Source: Thermoplasmata archaeon
GTDB lineage: Archaea; Thermoplasmatota; Thermoplasmata; Lutacidiplasmatales; UBA184
DNA: 7,741 nt
Reading direction: 5' to 3'
Assembly: GCA_030040035.1 (NCBI GenBank)
Contig: JASHUJ010000098.1
Location: 1 to 7,741, forward strand
Below, one piece after another: positions 1 to 6,698 of this stretch (position 1 is its first letter; every line of letters starts with the position of its first letter). The notes under the pieces were generated by a model that saw only the letters and a program-made list of their open reading frames with translations, was not told where the DNA came from and did no database searches. The position numbers and the translations under genes are program-made.

Positions 1-91
1 GGGGCGGGGCGAGCAAGCCGGCACCCATCAGGACCCCGAGGGCCACCGCCGGGATCAAGGCGCCCCGGGCCGCCCGGCGCTCGCTCCGCAT
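1..91 (-). CDS. N-terminus of an exported or membrane protein (partial, runs off left edge)
   Basis: Reading leftward from an ATG at 91-89, the frame stays open to the window edge (30 codons). It begins MRSERRAARG, an Arg-rich n-region, and continues with a hydrophobic stretch of about 18 residues rich in Ala, Leu, Val and Gly. This looks like a signal peptide or a first membrane helix. Nothing of the mature protein is visible, so no function is proposed. It is divergent from the protease gene at 190. No ribosome-binding site lies at normal distance; a purine-rich plus TATA-like element about 30 bases upstream suggests a leaderless transcript. The call rests only on open frame and composition, so chance remains possible. 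Confidence 0.5.
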   Translation of the reverse strand, partial: MRSERRAARGALIPAVALGVLMGAGLLAPP

Positions 92-117
92 CCGCCGATC
101 GAATGGACGGAGGCCGA

Positions 118-130
118 GGTTATCCTCCTT
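118..130 (-). promoter_or_regulatory. Possible BRE/TATA element for the left-edge minus-strand gene
   Basis: On the minus strand this reads AAGGAGGATAACC. The A/T-containing part (GATAACC, 124-118) is centred about 30 bases upstream of the ATG at 91. That spacing is expected for an archaeal TATA box driving a leaderless transcript, and the purine-rich part would sit where a TFB recognition element sits. The TATA match is weak. The AAGGAGG part resembles a Shine-Dalgarno sequence but ends 32 bases before the ATG, with no ATG, GTG or TTG at normal spacing. Confidence 0.3.
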
Positions 131-189
131 ACCCCCCCGCCCTCGGAAAGAACTCATTACCCGGGGCCGACGTGGGTCGCTGAAAATCT

Positions 190-1527
190 GTGAACCCTTA
201 CTTCGGCTACGAGATCGCGATCGGACTCATCGCCGCGTACTTCGCGGTCATCTACGCCCTCTACCGGACGGGTCGGCTCGGCCCGGACCGAGCGCTGTCG
301 CTGTTCGGCCCCGCGTTGATGACGAAGACCCAACGCGGTCGATCGGCGCTCGAGCGCTGGGGTCGGTTCCGGCGCTTCTGGACGGTCGTTTCGGACATCG
401 GGATCGGGCTGGCCGCGATCGCGATGGTGACGATCTTTCTCACCCTGCTCTTCGGCGCGGTCATCGCGACGCGCCTGCCCGCCTCGGAGGCCCCGAGCGT
501 CAACGAGGCGCTCGGACTCCCCGGCATCAATCCGATCATCCCGCTCGGGTACGGGATCCTGGCCCTCGTCGTGGGCATCGTGCTCCACGAGCTGATGCAC
601 GGGATCATCGCGCGCTCGCAGAAGATCGGCGTCAAGAGCCTCGGGATCCTATGGTTCGTGGTCCCGATCGGCGCGTTCGTCGAGCAGGATGAGCAGGAGA
701 TGCTCGCGGCCCCGCGCCGCCAGCGCGACCGGGTCGCCGCCGCCGGGGTGCTGGCGAATTTCGTGCTCGCCGTCGTGTTCTTCTTCGCGCTCTCCGCGGT
801 CATCTCCTCGTCGGTGAGCGCGAACGCGAACGGCGTGGGCATCGCCTACGTCATCGCGGACACCCCGGCGGCGAACCTGTCCCTCGCCGGCGGGGATATC
901 ATCACGTCGGTGAACGGAACCAGCACCCCGACGGTCGCCACGTTCGAGAACGTGCTCGCCCACACGACGCGCGGCGAGTCCGTCGGGCTCGTCTACTATT
1001 CGTCCAGCCTCGGCCATCTCGTCTCGACCACCGTGGTGCTCGCGAACAGTCCGTCCGTGCCCGGGCGCGGGTTCCTCGGCGTCGCGGTCGATTCGATCAC
1101 TCCGACCGAGCTTCGGCAAGTGTTCATCTGGCCGCTCGGATCGAGCCAGGGGGCCCTGACCGGCGCGATCGACTGGATCGTCCTGCCCCTCGCGGGACTT
1201 CAGCCGGTGGAGGGGGCATCCGCGAGCTACTTCCACGTATCGGGGCCCCTCGGGGGGGCCGGCGCCGGGACGTTCTGGATCGGGGCGAACGTCCTGTACT
1301 GGCTCGCCTGGATGAATCTCCTCCTCGGCCTGTCGAACGCCCTCCCGCTCTTCCCGCTCGACGGGGGCCTCCTCTTCCGCGACTTCATGGCGTCGCTCGC
1401 GGCCCGGGTCAAGCGGGGTTGGTCCGAGGCCCGCTTGGACCAGTTCGCCGGCCGCGCGACCGCGATCTCCTCCGTCCTCGTCCTGGTGCTCCTCGTATGG
1501 CAGTTCATCGTCCCGCATCTCCTCTAG
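190..1527 (+). CDS. Site-2-protease-type intramembrane zinc metalloprotease (M50 family) with PDZ domain
   Basis: This is a 445-residue polytopic membrane protein. The zinc-site motif HELMH (H133, E134, H137) lies in a hydrophobic segment at about 118-140. The third-ligand motif NALPLFPLDGG has D391, typical of M50 site-2 proteases. The family's AAGVLANF segment is at about 184-191. A PDZ-like insert fills roughly residues 212-302, between the membrane halves. Other hydrophobic spans lie near 8-25, 66-93, 185-206, 364-385 and 424-443. Family members cut membrane-embedded substrates, often anchored regulators, within the bilayer; the substrate here is unknown. The start is GTG at 190, since an in-frame TGA at 181-183 excludes anything further upstream and the next in-frame Met is residue 44. 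No Shine-Dalgarno is seen, so it may be leaderless. The 3' end overlaps priL by 31 bases, implying co-transcription. Confidence 0.93.
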   Translation: MNPYFGYEIAIGLIAAYFAVIYALYRTGRLGPDRALSLFGPALMTKTQRGRSALERWGRFRRFWTVVSDIGIGLAAIAMVTIFLTLLFGAVIATRLPASEAPSVNEALGLPGINPIIPLGYGILALVVGIVLHELMHGIIARSQKIGVKSLGILWFVVPIGAFVEQDEQEMLAAPRRQRDRVAAAGVLANFVLAVVFFFALSAVISSSVSANANGVGIAYVIADTPAANLSLAGGDIITSVNGTSTPTVATFENVLAHTTRGESVGLVYYSSSLGHLVSTTVVLANSPSVPGRGFLGVAVDSITPTELRQVFIWPLGSSQGALTGAIDWIVLPLAGLQPVEGASASYFHVSGPLGGAGAGTFWIGANVLYWLAWMNLLLGLSNALPLFPLDGGLLFRDFMASLAARVKRGWSEARLDQFAGRATAISSVLVLVLLVWQFIVPHLL

Positions 1528-2696
1528 ACGAACGGTCGCTCTTCGCCGAGTACCCGTTCCTGCCGGGCGCGGACTCGCTGCTCGCCGGCGAAGCGATCTC
1601 GGTCCGCGCGCTGCTCGAGGACGGGGCCTTCGAATCGGCCCGGGCGATCGGGCGCGCCCGCATCCTCGCCGCGGCGGACGATCCGCGCGGGACGAAGGAC
1701 CTCGAGGAGCTCGCCCGCGCGCCGTCCGAGGTCCGATACCTCTCCTTCCTGTTCGCTCGCTTAGTCCTCGCGGCGGCCCCGGCGGGCGCGACGCTCCGCC
1801 GCTGGGCGGTGGCGGAGGCCAAGCGTAGCTACGGCCGACTTCGGGAGGTCGGGGTCGACGAGCTCTGCGAGGTCGCGCGCCGCCTCGGTTTCACGTTCAC
1901 GGCGTCGGACGCCGCGATCGCCGTGCCGCTGGTCGATTACGTACGGCTCGCCGTACCGATCCGGGAGGCCGAATTCCGTCTCGCGGCCCAGGCCGTCCGA
2001 CGCGGGGAGGTGTTGCTCCGGCCGGCCCGAGCCGCGCGGCTGCTCCAGGAGGCGGTCCGGCTGCGCCTTGCCGAGCCCGTACCCCTCGCGCGCGACGTCG
2101 TCGAGGTCATCTCCGCCCGCGAACGGGAGCTCCTCGAGGAGGTCGCCCGCCGGATGCCGACCCCCCGGCCCCGGCCCGGGTCCGGAACCGGGGGCATCCG
2201 GCCGGAGCTCTTCCCCCCGTGCATCCGCAAGATGATGCGGGCGCTTCAGCAAGGGGAGAACCTCTCGCACTCGGGGCGGTTCGGGCTGGCCGCGTTCCTG
2301 CACCGGACCGGCGCCGACTTCGAAACGATCGTTGACGCCTATCGGGGGGCCCCGGACTTCGATGAATCGATCACCCGCTACCAGGTCGAGCACATCACCC
2401 TGCGCGATGGGGGCGCCGGCTATGAGCCGCCCGAATGCGATACCCTGCGGAGCCACGGACTGTGCGCCCGGGACGGGGACCCGACGGCCACCTCGCCCGT
2501 CGATCGCGAGCGCGACCCCCGGTGCTTCGATCCGAAACTGCGGCATCCCCTGCAGTACTACAGGTGGAGAGGTGGGGCGGTCGTCGAACGGAGCGAGCCC
2601 GACGGCGCGGGAGGTGCGGCTCCTACGACCCCGGGGGGAGCCCGCGATAGATCCGGAGGGCCCGGGAGATCGCTGTCCACTGACCGGCCACGATGA
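1497..2696 (+). CDS. priL: DNA primase large subunit PriL (4Fe-4S)
   Basis: This is the regulatory large subunit of the archaeal/eukaryotic-type primase, which partners the catalytic small subunit PriS (not in this window) to make RNA primers at replication forks. The protein has 399 residues. An alpha-helical N-terminal domain covers about 15-220, a Pro/Gly-rich linker about 221-236, and a C-terminal Fe-S domain about 237-356. Four cysteines have the family layout: C242 in FPPCIR, C314 and C323 in PPECDTLRSHGLC, and C343 in RCFDPKLRHPLQYY. The ATG at 1497 gives a sensible N-terminus; the frame opens further upstream only inside the protease gene. It overlaps the protease by 31 bases in another frame. 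Family members usually end soon after the HPLQYY-like segment. Here about 41 low-complexity Gly/Arg/Pro/Ser residues follow, encoded antisense to the convergent phosphatidyltransferase gene. Confidence 0.93.
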   Translation: MAVHRPASPLDERSLFAEYPFLPGADSLLAGEAISVRALLEDGAFESARAIGRARILAAADDPRGTKDLEELARAPSEVRYLSFLFARLVLAAAPAGATLRRWAVAEAKRSYGRLREVGVDELCEVARRLGFTFTASDAAIAVPLVDYVRLAVPIREAEFRLAAQAVRRGEVLLRPARAARLLQEAVRLRLAEPVPLARDVVEVISARERELLEEVARRMPTPRPRPGSGTGGIRPELFPPCIRKMMRALQQGENLSHSGRFGLAAFLHRTGADFETIVDAYRGAPDFDESITRYQVEHITLRDGGAGYEPPECDTLRSHGLCARDGDPTATSPVDRERDPRCFDPKLRHPLQYYRWRGGAVVERSEPDGAGGAAPTTPGGARDRSGGPGRSLSTDRPR

Positions 2697-3285
2697 AGTA
2701 GATCAGGGCGACATCGATCACGGTGAACTCGACCCCGGCCAGGTGGAACCGGGACCAGGGGGCGGTCGGGGCCCACGGCCACGGCAGGGAGAGGTCGAAC
2801 TCGAGGAACGCGGCCGCCATGAGCACGACCAGTCGGTCCGCCCGGGTGAGGAGGCCGGAATAGAGCCGCCTCTGGCCGAGCGCCTGCGCCTGAGTCCCCA
2901 TGTAGCTGGTCAAGAGCAGGCTGACCAGCGCGAGGAGCGCGAACAGGGGATACGCAAAGCTCGAGATCGCGATCCCGATCAGCAGCACCACGTCCGCGTA
3001 GCGGTCGAAGACGTGGTCGACGAAGTCTCCGCGCGCCGACGAACGTCCGGTCGAGCGGGCGACCGCCCCATCCAGCACGTCGAAGAGCCCGGAAAGGAAG
3101 ATGAGTACCGTGACGGGCAAGAAGAGGAGGGGGGTCGTCCAGCGGACCAGGGCGGCGAGGGTCGCGGCGGCGGCGGCGAATCCGAGCCCGACCGCACTCA
3201 GCCGGTTGGGCGACCAACCGAGGAACGGCCGGGCGAGCCGGTCCACGTAGGCCCGGACGCGGTCCCGGTACGCCTCGAGAACCAT
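2623..3285 (-). CDS. CDP-alcohol phosphatidyltransferase (probable archaetidyl-head-group synthase)
   Basis: This is a 220-residue integral membrane enzyme that transfers a phospholipid moiety from a CDP-activated lipid to an alcohol, releasing CMP. The full family signature is present: D69, D72, G73, A76, R77, then G86, D90 and D94 (D-x2-DG-x2-AR-x8-G-x3-D-x3-D). The four Asp residues bind the catalytic metals. The SPNRLSAVGL segment (25-34) before the first helix is also typical, as is the Arg-containing RRLYSGLLTRADR stretch between later helices. About six hydrophobic spans are visible. In archaea the closest-sounding role is archaetidylinositol phosphate synthase, but sequence reading alone cannot settle the acceptor (inositol phosphate, glycerol phosphate or serine). 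The ATG at 3285 lies 10 bases after the kinase stop codon, so the two form an operon and this gene probably has no promoter of its own. Its last 74 bases overlap priL antisense. Confidence 0.9.
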   Translation of the reverse strand: MVLEAYRDRVRAYVDRLARPFLGWSPNRLSAVGLGFAAAAATLAALVRWTTPLLFLPVTVLIFLSGLFDVLDGAVARSTGRSSARGDFVDHVFDRYADVVLLIGIAISSFAYPLFALLALVSLLLTSYMGTQAQALGQRRLYSGLLTRADRLVVLMAAAFLEFDLSLPWPWAPTAPWSRFHLAGVEFTVIDVALIYFIVAGQWTAISRALRIYRGLPPGS

Positions 3286-3295
3286 TGGTCGCCGG

Positions 3296-3847
3296 TTACC
3301 GGGACCACTCCAAAAGATGCTCGGTCACCCACGGATCGGCGAGCCAGTCGATCCGGCCATACGAGGGGGGCCCCCGGCGACGGATCCGGGCCGCGACCGC
3401 CGAGGCGATATCGCTGGGAGTTCGGCCCGTCGTGTCGATCTCCCAGACGCGCCGGCCGAAGCGGAGGGCCTCGACCAGGATGACGTCCGTGGCCTCCGCA
3501 AGAAGGTTCTCGCGAATGTCCGCGGGTCGGTGAGCGCCTGATCGGGCGAGACGCCGAGCCAGCTCTTGCGGGTGGCATCGCAGCACCACCGCGTCCCGGA
3601 CCGGGAGCAGGTGGGCTAGATGCCCGACCCAGAGCTGGGCTCCCCTCGCGCGGCCGCGCTCGATCGCCTTCCGCGTCTCGGGCAGGTCGATCGTCCGGGT
3701 CGCGGCCCGGCGCCGCCCGATCCGACGCGCGGTTCCGAGCCGCTCGGCCAGGTCCCCGACCTCCTCGACGGACCAATCGGTCGCCAGGATCCGAGCGACC
3801 GTGGACTTGCCAGTGCCCGGGGTGCCCGTGAGGGCCATCCGCCGCAT
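3296..3847 (-). CDS. AK6/Fap7-like adenylate kinase family P-loop NTPase
   Basis: Starting from the ATG at 3847 the protein has 183 residues, the usual length for archaeal AK6/Fap7 homologues. The Walker A motif is GTPGTGKST (8-16), right after the start as in the family. Further hallmarks are GHLAHLLP (75-82), VVLRCHPQELARRL (87-100), IRENLLAEATDVILVEAL (111-128) and WEIDTTGRTP (135-144). Family members have adenylate kinase/ATPase activity and in eukaryotes act in late small-subunit ribosome maturation with uS11. The residue before GHL, normally an acidic Walker-B-like residue (D/E-G-H), is V74 here. An ATG at 3838 would give 180 residues. The frame is also open upstream to a GTG at 3973, but those extra 42 residues are Arg/Pro/Gly-rich and look untranslated. 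It is the first gene of the minus-strand pair with the phosphatidyltransferase. Confidence 0.88.
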   Translation of the reverse strand: MRRMALTGTPGTGKSTVARILATDWSVEEVGDLAERLGTARRIGRRRAATRTIDLPETRKAIERGRARGAQLWVGHLAHLLPVRDAVVLRCHPQELARRLARSGAHRPADIRENLLAEATDVILVEALRFGRRVWEIDTTGRTPSDIASAVAARIRRRGPPSYGRIDWLADPWVTEHLLEWSR

Positions 3848-4014
3848 GCCGCTCGGGTCGATGCCGGCCACGGGATGAAGTCCACCCCGCAGGCCGCGCG
3901 GGGGACGCCCCGACCGCGTCGGGACCGATCCGGGCCAGACGGCGAGTTCTGAGGCCGGGCCCCGCCGTTTCACGAGAGAAAAATCGACGTGCGGACCGGC
4001 GTCGGGGTGGGCTG

Positions 4015-4020
4015 TATAAT
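4015..4020 (-). promoter_or_regulatory. Candidate TATA box for the kinase-phosphatidyltransferase operon
   Basis: An isolated A/T-rich hexamer in G+C-rich DNA reads ATTATA on the minus strand. It would place transcription start near 3990, giving the kinase mRNA a leader of about 145 bases if translation begins at 3847. If the in-frame GTG at 3973 is used the leader would be about 17 bases. The same bases read TATAAT on the plus strand, so they could also serve the surface-protein gene with a start near 4043. The direction is not decided by sequence. Confidence 0.4.
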
Positions 4021-4036
4021 TGAATTCGTCGCGAAG

Positions 4037-4045
4037 TTTAAGTAT
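4037..4045 (+). promoter_or_regulatory. TATA box of the surface-protein gene (leaderless promoter)
   Basis: TTTAAGTAT is a good archaeal box A. Its core lies 23-30 bases upstream of the ATG at 4067, preceded by purine-rich GCGAAG that could act as TFB recognition element. This spacing puts transcription start at or next to the ATG, so the message is probably leaderless, in keeping with the lack of a Shine-Dalgarno. It also argues against the longer in-frame GTG start at 3989, which would place the box inside the coding region. Confidence 0.65.
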
Positions 4046-4066
4046 GGTAACGGATTCGCGAGCGCC

Positions 4067-6607
4067 ATGCATCGCGTGACCGGGGCCACGTGGACTGCCG
4101 CAGCTGTTGGGCTTTTCGCCGTTTTCATGGTAGCCGGGTTTGCTTTTGGGACGATCCCGCTCACGCACTCGGCGGCCGGTCCGGCCGCCGCCTCGTCCGC
4201 CCGATCCACGACCCACGCCGCGCCTTCGATCGCCCCGGCGGGCAGCTACGCGACCTCGATCAACCTGACCCTGATCAGCCCGGTGGACTACTCCACCGTC
4301 TCGGTACCGACGAACGTGACGTTCTCCACGAACATCACGGCGGGTGCGATCTCCAGTTCGGCGACCAAGGTCTGGGTCAATGTGACCGGTGCGGGGATTG
4401 ACGCCTCCCTGGTCTCCGGGAAGAACTTTACCATCAATACCTCGGCCGTCGTGGTCTACAACAATAATGGAATCCTCTACTCGAACTACACCTGGTCTGC
4501 CCCGCTCAACGCCGCGAACTTGGGCTGCAGCAAGGCGTCTTGCGCGGATGTAATCCCGGGAGGCGGCACGGCCGTCCTGGTCAATGTCACCGTCCTTGAG
4601 AACGGTGCCTCGTTCGGCGGCGGATGGGCCAGCGCGATGACCGCGGAGGACCTCGTCCTCGCCTCCACCTTCGCCTACGCGGGACTTTCGACCATCGCTC
4701 CGTACTCGGAAGTGCCACTCCCGGCCACCGTCACCGTCTGGACGAACATCAGCTGGGGCGCCACCACGAACGCCACGACGAACGTCACCCTGTGGTGGGA
4801 GAACGCTACCGCGGTATCGCCCACGGAGATCGCCAGCTGGATCGGCGCGGTCAACACGACGAACGCCACGACCGACACCAGCTCCTCGATCGGCTTCGCC
4901 GGAACGGCGGGCGGGATCTACTGGTCGTACGCGACTTGGACCGCGGTGCTGAACCAGACGACTCTCGGCTGCTCTACGGCCACCTGCAACACGACCTTCG
5001 GCCAGGGGATCGAAGGGTATCTCACGGTCGTCGTGAACGAGAACGGCACGAGCGTCGGCGGCACGGGCTGGACCGGCGATCAGATCGCCGATAACTCCAC
5101 CAACTGGCTCGGAACGACGTTCGCCAGCGGCGGGGACTCCAACTACCCCGCGGACTACCAGGGACTGCCGTTCACGGGAACCGGCTGGCTCAACATCAGC
5201 TACTCTCCCTCCGTCGCGAACGGGAACTCCACGATCACCGGGTTCGTCCAGGTCTGGGACCTGAACACGTTCACCCTGCTCAAGACCCTGAGCGCGAACA
5301 GCTCGGTGAACACGACGAACTCTGCGGGCTTCTCGTTGATCCCCTACTGGGCGGGATCGATCGACGGTCCGGGGATCCCCTACGTCAACTACACCTGGAG
5401 CCTGGCGCTGAGCACCTCGAACCTGGGCGCGAGCTTCCCGTACGACCCGATCGCGGTCATCCTGAACCTGACGGTCGACGGGTCGGGATCGTCCGTGGGC
5501 GGGGTCAATACCACGATTACTCCCGGGGCTCCGTACGCGGTCCTGTACGACGACGTGGTCCTCGCGGCGAACCCGACGACGGTCGCCCAAGTGTTCCCGG
5601 CCCTGCCGGGCTACGTGCCGGTCTACGAGCCGTACACGCAGACGATCAACATCACGACGAACACCGCGATCAACGCGACGACGGTGTCGATGACGGCCAA
5701 CATCATCGATGAGACGCTGACGGCCGAACTCGGGGTCCTCGACGTGGTGTCCTCGACCTCGATCGCGATCGCCGACAACGTGTCCTCGTACGCGTTCCCG
5801 ATCAGCTCGGTCGCCTTGACGTGCAGCACGCCGGTCTGTGTGTACCTCTCCCAGCTCGGGTACGCGCCCGGCGCCACGGATGTGTACGCGCTCAATGTGA
5901 CCACCGTGGTCGATGGGATCGGGGGCCCGACGAACGGAACGATCGCGATGGCCTACGACCAGTCGTCGTTCTTCGCGATCTTCGCGCCGGTGAGTGCCGT
6001 GCTGACGTCGCCGAACCCCGGACCGATCATCCCGCCGGGGAACGTGACCGTCTCCGTGACGTACTCGGGGTCGTTCATCTCGGGCGTCCTGCTCGACATC
6101 TACTCGCCGACGGGCGCCTTGGTCTTCGCCCAGAGCTTCACGTCGAGCGGGCAGAACGCGACCTGGCTCGCGACCTCGCCGGGCACCTACACGGCCGCGG
6201 TGATCGTGACGACGGCCTACACGACCCCGCAGTACTTCAACGCCAGCCTGACCATCGCCAAGGTCCCGAAGATCTACGTGAACTCGACGCAGTACACGAA
6301 CTCCACGCTGATCCCCGGTCTGAGCGCCGCGGGAGCGGGCACGCTCCTGCTCGTCATCGGGCTCATCATCGGGATGATCGTGGCGTTGCTGCTCGGGCGC
6401 GCGGTCTGGGGTGGTCGCCAGGCGCCTCAGTCGCCCCAGCCGTGGGAGTCGCAAGGAGCGGCGGGCGCGGCCGGAGCGGCCGGTGGCGCGGCGGCCGGGT
6501 CCACGACGGGTGCGGGCGGCACGAACGTGTGCAGCGTCTGCGGTAAGGCGTTCGGGAGCCCCGAGGAGCTCGCGGCGCACCAAAAGAGCGAGCACGGGAT
6601 GGAGTAG
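4067..6607 (+). CDS. Large N-glycosylated surface protein, single C-terminal membrane helix and cytoplasmic C2H2 zinc finger
   Basis: The protein has 846 residues. It begins with a hydrophobic segment (about 9-28) that serves as signal peptide or anchor, followed by an Ala/Ser/Pro-rich stretch. Residues about 80-641 form four related beta-rich units. Three carry a C-x4-C pair (C154/C159, C302/C307, C586/C591), and the third unit lacks it (A455 at the first position). Residues about 642-748 look like an Ig-like beta domain. About 35 N-x-S/T sequons are spread through the exported part, so dense glycosylation is likely. A membrane helix (about 756-776) is followed by a Pro/Gln then Ala/Gly-rich linker and a canonical zinc finger (C822, C825, H838, H843; C-x2-C-x12-H-x4-H) ending three residues before the C-terminus. 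The predicted topology is ectodomain outside, finger in the cytoplasm. It resembles S-layer or adhesin-type proteins in style, but no named family was recognised. The gene is monocistronic, with its own TATA box and terminator. Function is unknown; sensing, adhesion or envelope scaffolding are all possible. Confidence 0.88.
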   Translation: MHRVTGATWTAAAVGLFAVFMVAGFAFGTIPLTHSAAGPAAASSARSTTHAAPSIAPAGSYATSINLTLISPVDYSTVSVPTNVTFSTNITAGAISSSATKVWVNVTGAGIDASLVSGKNFTINTSAVVVYNNNGILYSNYTWSAPLNAANLGCSKASCADVIPGGGTAVLVNVTVLENGASFGGGWASAMTAEDLVLASTFAYAGLSTIAPYSEVPLPATVTVWTNISWGATTNATTNVTLWWENATAVSPTEIASWIGAVNTTNATTDTSSSIGFAGTAGGIYWSYATWTAVLNQTTLGCSTATCNTTFGQGIEGYLTVVVNENGTSVGGTGWTGDQIADNSTNWLGTTFASGGDSNYPADYQGLPFTGTGWLNISYSPSVANGNSTITGFVQVWDLNTFTLLKTLSANSSVNTTNSAGFSLIPYWAGSIDGPGIPYVNYTWSLALSTSNLGASFPYDPIAVILNLTVDGSGSSVGGVNTTITPGAPYAVLYDDVVLAANPTTVAQVFPALPGYVPVYEPYTQTINITTNTAINATTVSMTANIIDETLTAELGVLDVVSSTSIAIADNVSSYAFPISSVALTCSTPVCVYLSQLGYAPGATDVYALNVTTVVDGIGGPTNGTIAMAYDQSSFFAIFAPVSAVLTSPNPGPIIPPGNVTVSVTYSGSFISGVLLDIYSPTGALVFAQSFTSSGQNATWLATSPGTYTAAVIVTTAYTTPQYFNASLTIAKVPKIYVNSTQYTNSTLIPGLSAAGAGTLLLVIGLIIGMIVALLLGRAVWGGRQAPQSPQPWESQGAAGAAGAAGGAAAGSTTGAGGTNVCSVCGKAFGSPEELAAHQKSEHGME
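4304..5989 (+). repeat. Four tandem divergent ectodomain units within the surface protein
   Basis: The protein-level repeat units begin near residues 80, 216, 367 and 517 (about 125-150 residues each). Each unit follows the same order: a VP or LP start leading into a T-N-I-type strand; an aromatic strand (SNYTW, SYATW, VNYTW, SSYAF); an LGC- or LTC-type turn with C-x4-C, where unit 3 has LGA instead; and a strand such as LVNVTVLENGASFGG, VVVNENGTSVGG or ILNLTVDGSGSSVGG. DNA-level identity is low, so the duplications are old rather than recent copies. Confidence 0.7.
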
Positions 6608-6612
6608 TCCGC

Positions 6613-6660
6613 CCGGGGCCGACCGCCCCGGTTCCAACCTCTTCCGGTTCTCCTTTTTTT
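6613..6660 (+). terminator. Hairpin plus T-run terminator of the surface-protein gene
   Basis: A perfect 7-bp stem (CCGGGGC at 6613-6619, GCCCCGG at 6625-6631) with a 5-base loop starts five bases after the stop codon. About 22 bases later a run of seven T (6654-6660) follows, within a pyrimidine-rich stretch. Archaeal polymerases stop mainly at T-runs, so the T-run is the likely signal and the hairpin accessory. On the minus strand the run is A-rich, so it would not serve the convergent gene. Confidence 0.65.
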
Positions 6661-6698
6661 ATCCTTCCCGGGGCGGCGCCAGGCCCCCCGGATCCGGT

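Noticed and set aside
649..1518. Long minus-strand open frames opposite the protease gene.
   Set aside because: Their translations are charged, low-complexity shadows with no motif, while the plus strand encodes a complete M50 protease.
2332..3483. A plus-strand open frame crossing the phosphatidyltransferase region.
   Set aside because: It is antisense to an enzyme with a complete catalytic signature. The translation is Arg/Glu/Pro-rich with no recognisable domain.
3989..4066. A GTG at 3989 as start of the surface protein.
   Set aside because: It would place the TATA box inside the gene. The ATG at 4067 immediately precedes the hydrophobic signal segment and sits at leaderless distance from the box.
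4755..4880. Short DNA repeats of the ACGAACGCCACGAC type.
   Set aside because: They come from recurring Thr-Asn-Ala-Thr-Thr codons in the surface protein and show no independent repeat structure.
3848..6637. A very long minus-strand open frame continuing from the kinase through the whole antisense of the surface-protein gene.
   Set aside because: Only the part from 3847 downward matches a protein family. The rest is Arg/Gly/Asp-rich antisense of a well-supported gene, open only because stops are rare in G+C-rich DNA.
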